From: Terrimesophilobacter sp964651535
GTDB taxonomy: Bacteria; Actinomycetota; Actinomycetes; Actinomycetales; Microbacteriaceae
Reading direction: 5' to 3'
Length of the DNA stretch: 64,000 nucleotides
Assembly: GCA_964651535.1 (NCBI GenBank)
Contig: CAZYYE010000002.1
Span: 124,001-188,000, forward strand
The position numbers and the translations under genes are program-made. This document shows, piece by piece, positions 16,013 through 24,350 of this stretch (position 1 is its first letter; every line of letters begins with the position of its first letter). The notes beneath the pieces are model-generated. The model made no database searches, was not told the DNA's origin, and saw only the letters and a program-made list of their open reading frames with translations.

Positions 16013-17204
16013 CGGTGGTGTCCGCTTCGCCCTCGGTGAGGTCGCCGCGATGACTCTGCGCGAGCTCGCGGCTGTCGAGCCAGCCCTCAGGCAGCACGGT
16101 ACGCTTCGGATGCCCGGCGCGGCCCCGCGGGCCCTCGGCGTCCTCCCCCGGGTACGGCTGAGCCCAGTCAAGCTCGCCCAGCAGATCGTCGAGTTGCTGC
16201 AGGCTTTCCACGCGAGCGAGGGACGAGCGCAGGTCGCTGCCCACCGGGTACCCCTTGAGGTACCAGGACACGTGTTTGCGGATGTCGCGGCATGCCCACT
16301 CCTCGCCGTCCTGGTCGTCGGACGAGAAGAAGTCCGCGAGCAACTCGGTGTGGCGCCGGATGGTGGCCGCGACGACTCCGAGCGTCGGACGCGCTTGGAG
16401 CAGCGTCGCTGCGTCCTGCGAGAGTTCCCCCGAACGGACTTTGAACGCGGCAACCAGATCGCCGAACAGCCAGGGTCGGCCGAGGCATCCGCGGCCGACG
16501 ACGACCCCGTCGCAGCCCGTCTCCTCAACCATGCGGATCGCGTCGGCGCCGCTCCAAATATCTCCGTTGCCGAGCACCGGCACATCCGAGATCGCCTCCT
16601 TGAGGCGGGCGATGGCGGACCAGTCTGCCTGACCGCTGTAAAACTCCGACGCGGTCCGCGCGTGCAGCGCGATGCTCGCGGCCCCGGCACCAGAGGCGAT
16701 CCGGCCGGCTTCGAGGTACGTCAAATGGTCGTTGTCGATGCCCTTGCGCATCTTGACCGTGACCGGCACGTCGCCGCCCGCCTTCACGGCGGACTCGACA
16801 ATGTCGCGGAACAGGTCGAGTTTCCAGGGCAGTGCCGCACCGCCGCCCTTGCGCGTGACTTTCGGGACGGGGCACCCGAAGTTCAGATCGATGTGGTCAG
16901 CGCGGTCCTCGGCGACGAGCATCGTCACCGCCTCCGCCATCGTGTTCGGGTCGACGCCGTAAAGCTGGATGCTGCGCGGAACTTCCGACTCGTGGTGGCG
17001 GATGAGCCGCATGGTCTTCTCGCCGCGCTCCACGAGAGCCCGGCTCGTGATCATTTCGCTCACGTACAGGCCCGCACCGAACTCGCGGCACAGCCGCCGG
17101 AACGCGGTGTTCGTGATGCCCGCCATGGGTGCGAGCACGACAGGAACCTCGAGCGCGATCGGCCCGAGTTGCAGCGCTGGGGTTGCCGTGGCGAGAGAAG
17201 TCAT
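16005..17204 (-). CDS. dusB: tRNA-dihydrouridine synthase (DusB family)
   Basis: 399-residue FMN enzyme that reduces uridines in tRNA to dihydrouridine. The TIM-barrel core starts with VVLAPMAGITNTAFRRL. The catalytic Cys is in NFGCPVPKV, and the FMN phosphate-binding segment reads VLGNGDIWSG and GVVVGRGCLGRPWLF. ATG 17204 is used; the frame is open to 17270 but the extra residues do not match the family. The gene follows a 35-codon gene by 22 bp and overlaps dgt by 8 bp, so a frnE-smORF-dusB-dgt transcript is likely. Confidence 0.94.
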   Translation of the reverse strand: MTSLATATPALQLGPIALEVPVVLAPMAGITNTAFRRLCREFGAGLYVSEMITSRALVERGEKTMRLIRHHESEVPRSIQLYGVDPNTMAEAVTMLVAEDRADHIDLNFGCPVPKVTRKGGGAALPWKLDLFRDIVESAVKAGGDVPVTVKMRKGIDNDHLTYLEAGRIASGAGAASIALHARTASEFYSGQADWSAIARLKEAISDVPVLGNGDIWSGADAIRMVEETGCDGVVVGRGCLGRPWLFGDLVAAFKVRSGELSQDAATLLQARPTLGVVAATIRRHTELLADFFSSDDQDGEEWACRDIRKHVSWYLKGYPVGSDLRSSLARVESLQQLDDLLGELDWAQPYPGEDAEGPRGRAGHPKRTVLPEGWLDSRELAQSHRGDLTEGEADTTGG

Positions 17205-17226
17205 CGACTCGATTCTCCCAGATAAC

Positions 17227-17334
17227 TCAGTGAGGCAGCTCGCACGTGTCGCCGACACACACGGAGGCATCCTGCTGACCGACCATCGTGAGCGGCGGCC
17301 TGGCCGCGGTCTCGGGTCTGGGCGTTGTTGTCAT
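17227..17334 (-). CDS. 35-residue small protein with C-x5-C motif
   Basis: A 36-codon frame (ATG 17334 to TGA 17227) that begins on the stop of the upstream DsbA-family gene as ATGA and ends 22 bp before dusB. The product is Thr/Pro/Ala-rich at the N-terminus and ends in CVGDTCELPH, with Cys26 and Cys32. It has no signal peptide or membrane span. Translational coupling to a dithiol oxidoreductase gene and the paired cysteines suggest a redox- or metal-linked role, but I do not recognise the family. No overlapping gene explains the frame. Confidence 0.55.
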   Translation of the reverse strand: MTTTPRPETAARPPLTMVGQQDASVCVGDTCELPH

Positions 17335-17984
17335 GACTGCGCTGCTTTCTCGTCCTTCACCTGTTTCAACGCGGCGGCGAACGTGGATGCGTCCTGCGCT
17401 CCCGATACGCCGTACTTGCCGTCGATCACGAAGAACGGAACGCCCTGGATTCCGTACTCCTGCGCCTGGGCGACGTCCGCCTTCACTGCGGGAAGGTGCT
17501 CTTCGGATTCGAGCGAGCGCACGACGTCGGCGCGGTCGAGTCCGATCTCCGCTGCGATGTCTGCGAGATCCTCGATTCGGCCCACATGCTCTCCGTTCAC
17601 GAAGTACGCCTTCAGCAGACGTTCTTTCATTTCCACCTGACGCCCTTTCGATTTGGCGTAGTGGAGCAACTCATGCGCCTTGACCGTGTTGGTTTGGTGC
17701 ACGGAGCCGTAGTCGTAATCGAGACCGACCTGCGCCGCGATGCCGGTCACGCGCTCGATCATCTCTCCCACCTGGTCGAGCGACAGACCCTTGCGCTGAG
17801 CCAGATAGTCGGCCGGCGTGCCCTCGAAGTCGACCGGGGTGTCTGGCGCGAGCTCGAACGAGTGGTACTCCACTTCGACCTCGCCGCCGAACTCGGCGAC
17901 TCCCGCCTCGAACTTGCGCTTGCCGATGTAGCACCACGGGCACTGGACGTCAGACCAGATGTCGACTTTGATTGCTTCGCTCAT
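17331..17984 (-). CDS. DsbA-family oxidoreductase (FrnE-like)
   Basis: 217-residue thioredoxin-fold protein with the active-site CPWC at 15-18 and cis-proline segment QGVPFFVI near residue 172, as in FrnE-type cytoplasmic dithiol oxidoreductases. No signal peptide is present. The open frame extends upstream to 18281, but ATG 17984 starts the family domain. Lies 55 bp after glyS on the same strand; its stop overlaps the start of the 35-residue gene (ATGA). FrnE-type proteins are often linked to redox stress; a specific substrate is not evident. Confidence 0.9.
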   Translation of the reverse strand: MSEAIKVDIWSDVQCPWCYIGKRKFEAGVAEFGGEVEVEYHSFELAPDTPVDFEGTPADYLAQRKGLSLDQVGEMIERVTGIAAQVGLDYDYGSVHQTNTVKAHELLHYAKSKGRQVEMKERLLKAYFVNGEHVGRIEDLADIAAEIGLDRADVVRSLESEEHLPAVKADVAQAQEYGIQGVPFFVIDGKYGVSGAQDASTFAAALKQVKDEKAAQS

Positions 17985-18039
17985 ACTGGGGCCAACGGTT
18001 CTGCCCGCATGGGCATTCCCGCCGGCCCGACGGGGTCGG

Positions 18040-19446
18040 CTACGCGCCGAGCAGTTGTTCGGCGAGATATCCCTGCAGGCGGTCGAGCGCGATGCGCTCC
18101 TGCGCCATCGAGTCGCGCTCGCGCACTGTGACCGCCTTGTCCTCGAGCGTGTCGAAATCGACCGTGATCGCGAACGGGGTGCCGATCTCGTCCTGCCGCC
18201 GGTAGCGGCGGCCGATCGCACCGGCGTCATCGAAATCGGTGTTCCAGAACTGCCGGAGGTCGGTCGCGAGCTGCTTCGCAATGGGCGAGAGCTCCTCGTT
18301 GCGCGACAGCGGAAGCACCGCGGCCTTCACGGGTGCGAGCCTCCGGTCGAGCCGCAGCACCGTGCGCTTGTCGACGCCGCCCTTCGTGTTCGGCGCCTCA
18401 TCCTCGTGGTAGGCATCGACGAGGAACGCCATCATCGACCGCGTGAGGCCCACTGCGGGTTCGATGACGTACGGCGTCCACCGTTCGTTCTTCGTCTGGT
18501 CGAAGTACGAAAGGTCAGTACCAGAATGTTCGCTGTGGGTGGTCAAGTCGAAGTCGGTGCGGTTCGCAACGCCCTCCAGCTCCCCCCATTCGTTGCCCTG
18601 GAACCCGAATCGATACTCGAGGTCGACCGTGCGCTTCGAATAGTGCGACAGCTTCTCTTTCGGATGCTCGAACAATCGCAGGTTGTCCGGATTCATGCCG
18701 AGGTCGGTGTACCAGTTCATCCGCTGGTCAATCCAGTATTCGTGCCATGTCTCGTCGCTGCCGGGCTCGACGAAAAACTCCATCTCCATTTGCTCGAACT
18801 CGCGCGTGCGGAAAATGAAGTTGCCCGGCGTGATCTCGTTGCGGAAGCTCTTGCCGACCTGCGCGATGCCGAACGGCGGTTTCATCCGGGATGCGCCGAG
18901 CACATTGTTGAAGTTCACGAAAATGCCCTGCGCCGTCTCCGGGCGCAAGTAGTGCAGGCCGCTTTCCTCTTCGACGGGGCCGAGGTACGTCTTGAGCATC
19001 ATTTGGAAATCGCGGGGCTGGGTCCACTTCCCGCGGGTTCCGCAATTCGGGCACACGATGTCGGCGAGGCCGTTTTCCGGAGCGCGCCCCTTCTTTTCCT
19101 CGAATGCTTCCTCGAGGTGATCGGCCCGGAACCGCCTGTGGCAGTTCAGGCACTCGGTGAGCGGATCGGTGAACGCGCCGACGTGACCAGAAGCAACCCA
19201 CACCTGGCGGGGCTGGATGATGGCGGAGTCGAGTCCGACGATGTCGTCGCGGGAGGTAACCATCGCCTTCCACCACTGGCGTTTGATGTTTTCCTTGAGC
19301 TCGACACCCAGGGGGCCATAGTCCCACGCAGAGCGCGATCCGCCGTATATCTCCCCCGCCTGGAAAACGAACCCGCGGCGTTTGGCGAGAGAAATGACGG
19401 CATCGAGTGGGGAAGCGGTGGCCACGAGTTGAACTCCAGAGGTCAT
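18040..19446 (-). CDS. glyS: Glycine--tRNA ligase (single-chain, alpha2 type)
   Basis: 468-residue class II aminoacyl-tRNA synthetase charging tRNA-Gly. The N-terminal motif RRGFVFQAGEIYGG and GSRSAWDYGPLG are hallmarks of the dimeric GlyRS. Motif 2 appears in FRNEITPGNFIFRTREFEQME and motif 3 in VGLTRSMMAFLVDAY. A zinc-finger-like CPNCG and CLNC pair is visible near residues 99-138. No T-box or leader peptide is seen in the 105 bp upstream. In the conserved block between uppS and frnE-dusB. Confidence 0.96.
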   Translation of the reverse strand: MTSGVQLVATASPLDAVISLAKRRGFVFQAGEIYGGSRSAWDYGPLGVELKENIKRQWWKAMVTSRDDIVGLDSAIIQPRQVWVASGHVGAFTDPLTECLNCHRRFRADHLEEAFEEKKGRAPENGLADIVCPNCGTRGKWTQPRDFQMMLKTYLGPVEEESGLHYLRPETAQGIFVNFNNVLGASRMKPPFGIAQVGKSFRNEITPGNFIFRTREFEQMEMEFFVEPGSDETWHEYWIDQRMNWYTDLGMNPDNLRLFEHPKEKLSHYSKRTVDLEYRFGFQGNEWGELEGVANRTDFDLTTHSEHSGTDLSYFDQTKNERWTPYVIEPAVGLTRSMMAFLVDAYHEDEAPNTKGGVDKRTVLRLDRRLAPVKAAVLPLSRNEELSPIAKQLATDLRQFWNTDFDDAGAIGRRYRRQDEIGTPFAITVDFDTLEDKAVTVRERDSMAQERIALDRLQGYLAEQLLGA

Positions 19447-19551
19447 ACCGGGCGCGCGGCTCGCGTCCGGTCGGCTGTGATCCTCCAGTTTAGGGCCGGG
19501 CGGAGGTGGCTGACTGCCAGTGGTTTCGTCCTGACCGCGCCGACTGCCCCC

Positions 19552-20631
19552 TCACCGCAGCGCTTTCGTGACCGCCTCGACATCGCTGAGGTCATTCCAC
19601 AGGTGCAGAGAGGCCCTCAGGCGCCCCGCGCGCCCCGACACCGTGATTCCGGCGTCGATGAGCCTGGCCATGTCTTTCTGATCCGCATCCGCCCACGTGA
19701 CGATCGGCTGGTGCTGCCGAGGGATGTCGAGAGCGTCGCACAGCGCGTCGCCGAGCCCGCTCGTATAGGACCACACCTCGTTCATGTCGAGACCGGAAAA
19801 CAACTGGATGGCGGGCTCGGCCCCAACCCATGCGGGCCAGGCCGGAGAGACATCGAACCGGCGTGCGGATGCCGCGAGCTCCATGGAAGGCCCGTAGCAC
19901 GAACCCCACACGTCGTCCCCCGCATACCAACCCGCCTGAACCGGTGTGAGCACACTCTGGAGCCGCTCGCTCACGGTCATGAAGGCCACTCCGCGCGGCG
20001 AGCACAACCACTTGTAGGCGTGGCATAACGTCGCATCGAACATCGATGCGTCCGCCGGGAACACGCCTGCAGCCTGCGTGAGATCGCACACCGTGTAGGC
20101 GTCATGCTGCTTCGCAGCGGCGACGATTGCCGCAGCATCCGCGATGCGCCCGGTCGCCGATTGCGCGAGCGAGAACACGACGAGCCACGTTTCGTCCGTC
20201 ACGGATGCCGCGAGCTCGTCGAGCGGCACCGCGCGCACCCGAATTCCCGGACGCTGCTGGAACGGGAACATGATCGAGGAGAAATCTCCGTCCACGCACA
20301 GAACCTCGGCACCATCCGGCACCGCGGCAGCGAACACGCTCGCCATGACGGAGGTCTGCGAACCGGTCGCGACTCTGGCGGCATCGACGCCCACGAGCTT
20401 CGCGTAATGAGCGCGCGTGTTGTCGTGGATCGCGTCGTAATCGACGGGGTCGCGGCGGCCCGAGGCCCACAATTCGATGTCGGCCAGTTGCGCGTCTACT
20501 GTCGCCTTCGGCGGCAGGCCGATCGACGCGACAGCAAGGTACCCGCGTGCGGCGTCCTGCCGGAACTGGCCGATGGCACTCGTAAGCGCTGGAGAAAGCG
20601 TGCGGCTTGTGGCCGCGGATGCAGAAGTCAT
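19552..20631 (-). CDS. Aminotransferase class V-fold PLP enzyme
   Basis: 359-residue pyridoxal-phosphate protein of the class V aminotransferase/cysteine desulfurase/kynureninase superfamily. Asp183 (VCDLTQAAG) and the Schiff-base Lys207 (CHAYKWLCSP) are in the expected places, and CGSQTS-like ATGSQTSVMA binds the cofactor phosphate. The reaction is not clear; kynureninase-like or isopenicillin-N-epimerase-like enzymes share this layout. ATG 20631 has a GGAGG site. Diverges from the 550-residue membrane protein and is not part of the conserved housekeeping order. Confidence 0.88.
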   Translation of the reverse strand: MTSASAATSRTLSPALTSAIGQFRQDAARGYLAVASIGLPPKATVDAQLADIELWASGRRDPVDYDAIHDNTRAHYAKLVGVDAARVATGSQTSVMASVFAAAVPDGAEVLCVDGDFSSIMFPFQQRPGIRVRAVPLDELAASVTDETWLVVFSLAQSATGRIADAAAIVAAAKQHDAYTVCDLTQAAGVFPADASMFDATLCHAYKWLCSPRGVAFMTVSERLQSVLTPVQAGWYAGDDVWGSCYGPSMELAASARRFDVSPAWPAWVGAEPAIQLFSGLDMNEVWSYTSGLGDALCDALDIPRQHQPIVTWADADQKDMARLIDAGITVSGRAGRLRASLHLWNDLSDVEAVTKALR

Positions 20632-20810
20632 ACCTCCATCCTGCCTCTCCCGTCGCGCGGAGGCGGCGCATTCCAGTGCAACTTTCTTGCGCCCCCATCG
20701 AGATCATCGCGAAGTCGAGCGTACGGCGCCGAATTTCCGGGGAACCATGCGGGGTCCGCACTGCTAACATTTGCTCACCTCCGTTTCGCCCGGCAAAGAA
20801 ACAGGACGCC

Positions 20811-22463
20811 GTGACAGTCACTTCCCGGTCTGCAGTGAGGGTTTTCGTTGCCTTGGCCACGGGTGCAGTCCTCGCGGCCAGCGCCGCACCAGGAGCTGTC
20901 GCCATACCGTTGGAATCGCCAACGCCGACCCCCACCACCCAGGACAGTGTCGTGACGTACTACGGTCCGGACAACTGGGTGTACGACGACGGCGATACAG
21001 CCACCTACGACCAGACGTTCGGCGTGGATTGCTCGAGCGGGGTATGCCTGCTTTTCGGTTACGCGGAAGAACTCCGAGTGCCGCGCGTGGAGGTTGTCGA
21101 TGGACGCGCAACGTTCGACGTTCCCGCTGAAGGGGCCCTGTGCTCGGACGAATACCAGTGGGCAAACACGACAACCGTGGAGTTCGCCGGCACCACCGCG
21201 ACGCTGACGCAGGTCAGCCACGGAACAGGCATCATCACGTGCCCGAATGGAACCAGAAATCAATACATCGGAGTCACGAGCACCAGTCAGGGCACTCTCG
21301 TCTCCGGCAATCCCTGCTTCATCACGCGCACCTGCCCGACGCCGGAGCCGACCGCTTCACCAACGCCCATCGCGGTTTCTGCTCCCGCATCGCCGCCCGC
21401 ACCCTCGAGAGCCGTGGATGATCCCGGCGTTTTGAGCGCACTTCCCACCGTCGCCGCGGCCGTCTCCCCGCACAACGCGCTATGGGCAACCGCAATGGCG
21501 GTCATTCTCGTGCTTCTGCTCGCGTTTCCGACGCAACTGCTCAACTCCGCCGTTGAAGCGGGTTCGGAGAGACTTGCGCACTGGGGCGAAAAGTTCGCCA
21601 ACACCGCCCGAGGCGTCGGGCCACGGTGGCGCGCGATGATGCCGCGCGTCACTTCCGTTGCCGGATGGCGCGCCGCCGCGATCGGCATCGCCGCTGCAGC
21701 GATCATTTCGTCGTTCGTCGACCCCGGATTTGGATTGAACGCGGCCAGCATCCGCACCTTCGTCTCGATTCTCATCTCGCTCGCGATACAGATCGTGGCC
21801 GGCTGGTTGCTTCTGGTTTGGGTCGTCAGACGAACGCATCCCACGGCGACGGCCGAGTTCGAGTTTCGCCCGCTGACCCTCCTCATCGTCGTGGTGGCCG
21901 TCATCCTCACGCGAGTCACCGGATTCGAGCCGGGCATCATCTTCGGACTTGTCGCCGGAGTCGGTTTCGGAGCGCTTCTGGCCACTGCCGAACGTGCGCG
22001 CGTCGCGCTCATCGGGTTGGCGCTCGCCTTCGCCTTGTCCGTTCTCGCGTGGATCGGTTACAGCTTGCTGAGCATCCTCGATAGCGGCGGCCCGGTCGTC
22101 GTGTTCCTTTCGGAGACCCTGTCGTCGCTGGCCATAGCCGGCATCGCGGCGCTGCCCATCGCCCTCGTCCCGATCGGCGACATGACGGGACGCATCATCT
22201 GGAAGTGGAATCGCTGGGTGTGGATGGGTGCCTACGCGGTGGGGCTTTTCGGATTCTTTCTCATCCTCATGCCCATGCCGTTTTCCTGGGAGGAGGTTCC
22301 GCTGAACCTTCCGGTGTGGACTGGCCTCTTCGTCGCATACGCTGTGGGTGCGGTCATCGTATGGGCGCTCATCGTGCGTCCGTGGCGGAAGGCAGAAGGC
22401 GCGGAAGCGATCGACGGGAACCAGCCGGAACAAGCCGCAACCGAATCCGGGACTACGGCCTAA
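20811..22463 (+). CDS. Multi-pass membrane protein with secreted N-terminal domain, function unknown
   Basis: 550 residues. Residues 1-33 form a signal peptide. About 34-215 form an extracytoplasmic domain containing several cysteines (CSSGVC, CSDEYQW, CPNGT, CFITRTC) that may make disulphides, ending in a Pro/Thr/Ala-rich linker. The rest has about nine hydrophobic spans; the first is followed by FPTQLLNSAVEAG. I do not recognise a function. GTG 20811 has AGGA upstream and starts the signal peptide; the longer open frame to 20607 is not credible. TAACAT at 20765-20770 is a plausible -10. Its stop overlaps the convergent uppS stop by 4 bp. Confidence 0.8.
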   Translation: MTVTSRSAVRVFVALATGAVLAASAAPGAVAIPLESPTPTPTTQDSVVTYYGPDNWVYDDGDTATYDQTFGVDCSSGVCLLFGYAEELRVPRVEVVDGRATFDVPAEGALCSDEYQWANTTTVEFAGTTATLTQVSHGTGIITCPNGTRNQYIGVTSTSQGTLVSGNPCFITRTCPTPEPTASPTPIAVSAPASPPAPSRAVDDPGVLSALPTVAAAVSPHNALWATAMAVILVLLLAFPTQLLNSAVEAGSERLAHWGEKFANTARGVGPRWRAMMPRVTSVAGWRAAAIGIAAAAIISSFVDPGFGLNAASIRTFVSILISLAIQIVAGWLLLVWVVRRTHPTATAEFEFRPLTLLIVVVAVILTRVTGFEPGIIFGLVAGVGFGALLATAERARVALIGLALAFALSVLAWIGYSLLSILDSGGPVVVFLSETLSSLAIAGIAALPIALVPIGDMTGRIIWKWNRWVWMGAYAVGLFGFFLILMPMPFSWEEVPLNLPVWTGLFVAYAVGAVIVWALIVRPWRKAEGAEAIDGNQPEQAATESGTTA

Positions 22464-23263
22464 GCGTTCGGCGCATCCTCGGCCGCACCGAATCGACGAT
22501 TTCGTGCGGCGAACACTTCGACCGCCCGCCACAGGTCTTCGCGCGTGAAGTCGGGCCACAGGGTATCGAGGAACACCATCTCTGCGTAGGCGCTCTGCCA
22601 CAGCAGAAAATTGCTCGTACGCTGCTCCCCCGAACTGCGCACGAACAGGTCGACGTCCGGCAGGTCGGGCGTGTACAGGTGCCGCTGGATGCTGCGTTCT
22701 GTGATGCCCCCCGGCGTGAGCCTGCCCGCCGCAACCTCGGTCGCGAGAGCACGAACGGCATCCGTGATCTCGACGCGCCCGCCGTAGTTCACGCACATCG
22801 TGAGCGTGAGCACGGTGTTTCGCGCGGTCAGTTCCTCCGCGAACTGGAGCTCCTTGATGACGGAACCCCACAGCCGAGGCTTCCGTCCAGCCCAGCGGAT
22901 GCGCACGCCCCAGTCGTTCAACTGGTCGCGACGGCGATGCAGCACCGCACGGTTGAATCCCATGAGGAAACGCACTTCGTCGGGAGAACGCTTCCAGTTC
23001 TCGGTAGAGAACGCGTACACGCTCACGTGCCGGACGCCGAGCTGGATGGCGCCGGCCACGACGTCCAGCAGCGCGGCCTCTCCTGCGCGGTGCCCTTCGA
23101 TGCGCGTGAGTCCGCGCGCGTTCGCCCAGCGGCCGTTGCCGTCCATCACGATGGCGACGTGCTCCGGGATCGCGGCCGCCGGAAGCTTCGGCGGGTACAG
23201 TCCCGTCCAGTCGATGGGCCGGAAATCGACCGAATCCTTGTGCGTCTTCGGCGCGGGGGTCAT
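22460..23263 (-). CDS. uppS: Isoprenyl transferase (undecaprenyl/decaprenyl diphosphate synthase)
   Basis: 267-residue cis-prenyltransferase that extends polyprenyl diphosphate for cell-wall lipid carriers. The catalytic Asp41 is in IVMDGNGRWA, followed by GHRAG. The family motifs STENWKR, LFVRSSGEQRTSNFL and FLDTLWPDF are intact. The start ATG at 23263 overlaps the recO stop as ATGA, so its translation is coupled to recO and therefore to the repetitive recO tail. Its 3' end overlaps the convergent membrane-protein gene by 4 bp. Confidence 0.96.
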   Translation of the reverse strand: MTPAPKTHKDSVDFRPIDWTGLYPPKLPAAAIPEHVAIVMDGNGRWANARGLTRIEGHRAGEAALLDVVAGAIQLGVRHVSVYAFSTENWKRSPDEVRFLMGFNRAVLHRRRDQLNDWGVRIRWAGRKPRLWGSVIKELQFAEELTARNTVLTLTMCVNYGGRVEITDAVRALATEVAAGRLTPGGITERSIQRHLYTPDLPDVDLFVRSSGEQRTSNFLLWQSAYAEMVFLDTLWPDFTREDLWRAVEVFAARNRRFGAAEDAPNA

Positions 23264-24274
23264 CGTGTTCTCCCTTCGAGACGATCGCCTGCGGCGATCT
23301 CCTCAGGGAGCGGAACGGATCGATCGCCTGCGGCGATCTCCTCAGGGAGCGGAACGGAACGATCGCCTGCGGCGANNNNNNNNNNNNNNNNNNNNNNNNN
23401 NNNNNNNNNNNNNNNNNNNNNNNNNNNNNNNNNNNNNNNNNNNNNNNNNNNNNNNNNNNNNNNNNNNNNNNNNNNTCTCCTCAGGGAGCGGAACGGAACG
23501 ATCGCCTGCGGCGATCTCCTCAGGGAGCGGGATAGCACGAACGGGCTGCGGCGACCGATCGACGTGCTGGAGCGAACGCAGGCTGCGCTCGAGATGGAAC
23601 TGCACGTATGCCGCGATGATCCCGCTCGCCTGGCTGCGGGAACGCTCCTGCGAGGCATCCGCATATGCCCAGTCGCCGGCAAGAAGCGCGGCGAGAAGTT
23701 CGAGCGTGAGAGCGTCGAGGCGCGGAGCCCCCGGAGGCGCGACGTCGTCCGAGACAACCCCGCCGAGCTGCACGACGAATGCGGTGTGCGGCCCTGGCGC
23801 CCCCGTTACCGCGCAATTCACAAAGCTCGGCTCCCAGCCCGCGATGGCGAGCGATCTCAGCAAGTAGGAGTCCAGAGTGAGGCTCGCACCGTGTTCGCGG
23901 CGGGCCAGCGACCGCAACGCTCCCACGAGGAGCAGGTACTGCTGGAGAGAACCCGCGTCTTCCGTGACCTTGTCCGCGGTTTCCACCATGACGTTGGCGG
24001 CGGTGAAACTCGCGTAGTCGCCCATGATCTCGGCACCGTACGCCCCAATGGATTCTGCCTGGGTGACGATGTCGAGGCTGCGGCCCTCATAGAATTGCGC
24101 GTCGACGACCATGAACGGCTCAAGCCGCGAACCGAACTTCGATCCGGTGCGGCGAACCCCTTTCGCGACGGCGCGGATCTTGCCGCGGTGGCGCCCCAGC
24201 ATCGTCACGATCCGGTCGGCTTCACCCAGCTTGTGGGTTCGCAGCACGACGGCTTCGTCTCGGTAAAGGGGCAT
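23260..24274 (-). CDS. recO: DNA repair protein RecO with a repetitive C-terminal tail (interrupted by assembly gap)
   Basis: RecO helps RecF/RecR load RecA at gaps. The protein begins MPLYRDEAVVLRTHKLGEAD with the OB-fold, followed by the helical domain, about 245 residues in all. After IPLPEE the frame enters 39-bp repeats and adds units reading IAAGDRSVPLPEE. On the far side of the 100-N gap two more units follow in the same register, then IAAGDRLEGRTR and a TGA that overlaps the uppS ATG. The 100-N filler (not a multiple of 3) creates a false frameshift; the real missing length should be a multiple of 39. ATG 24274 lies 6 nt after GATAAT, a leaderless promoter. Confidence 0.85.
23283..23530. 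repeat. Tandem 39-bp palindromic repeat array within recO 3' end
   Basis: Units start at 23283, 23322, 23361 and 23500, the last one partial, with more on each side of the gap. Each unit holds a GATCGCC-TGC-GGCGATC hairpin, then CTCC-TCAG-GGAG and GGAACGGAAC. Units are nearly identical (one AAC/ATC variation). The sequence before the gap ends, and the sequence after it resumes, at exactly the same point in the unit. Confidence 0.95.
23376..23475. other. 100-N assembly gap
   Basis: Exactly 100 undetermined bases, the conventional filler for a gap of unknown size. It lies inside the 39-bp repeat array. Confidence 0.99.
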
Positions 24275-24286
24275 CCACCAATTATC
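24275..24286 (-). promoter_or_regulatory. recO leaderless promoter (-10 box)
   Basis: GATAAT at 24286-24281, six bases, then the recO ATG. The divergent flavin-binding gene starts 76 bp away on the other strand. Confidence 0.5.
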
Positions 24287-24350
24287 GGCGCACGAGCGTC
24301 GATTGTGCCGTCGCCGGCCCGTCGGTCGGCCGATGCACAAGAATGTGACC

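Noticed and set aside
17959..20028. 689-codon plus-strand frame antisense to glyS and the aminotransferase gene
   Set aside because: Shadow frame; both minus-strand proteins are complete and recognisable.
23283..23530. CRISPR array
   Set aside because: Units are directly contiguous with no spacers, are internally palindromic and keep the recO reading frame.
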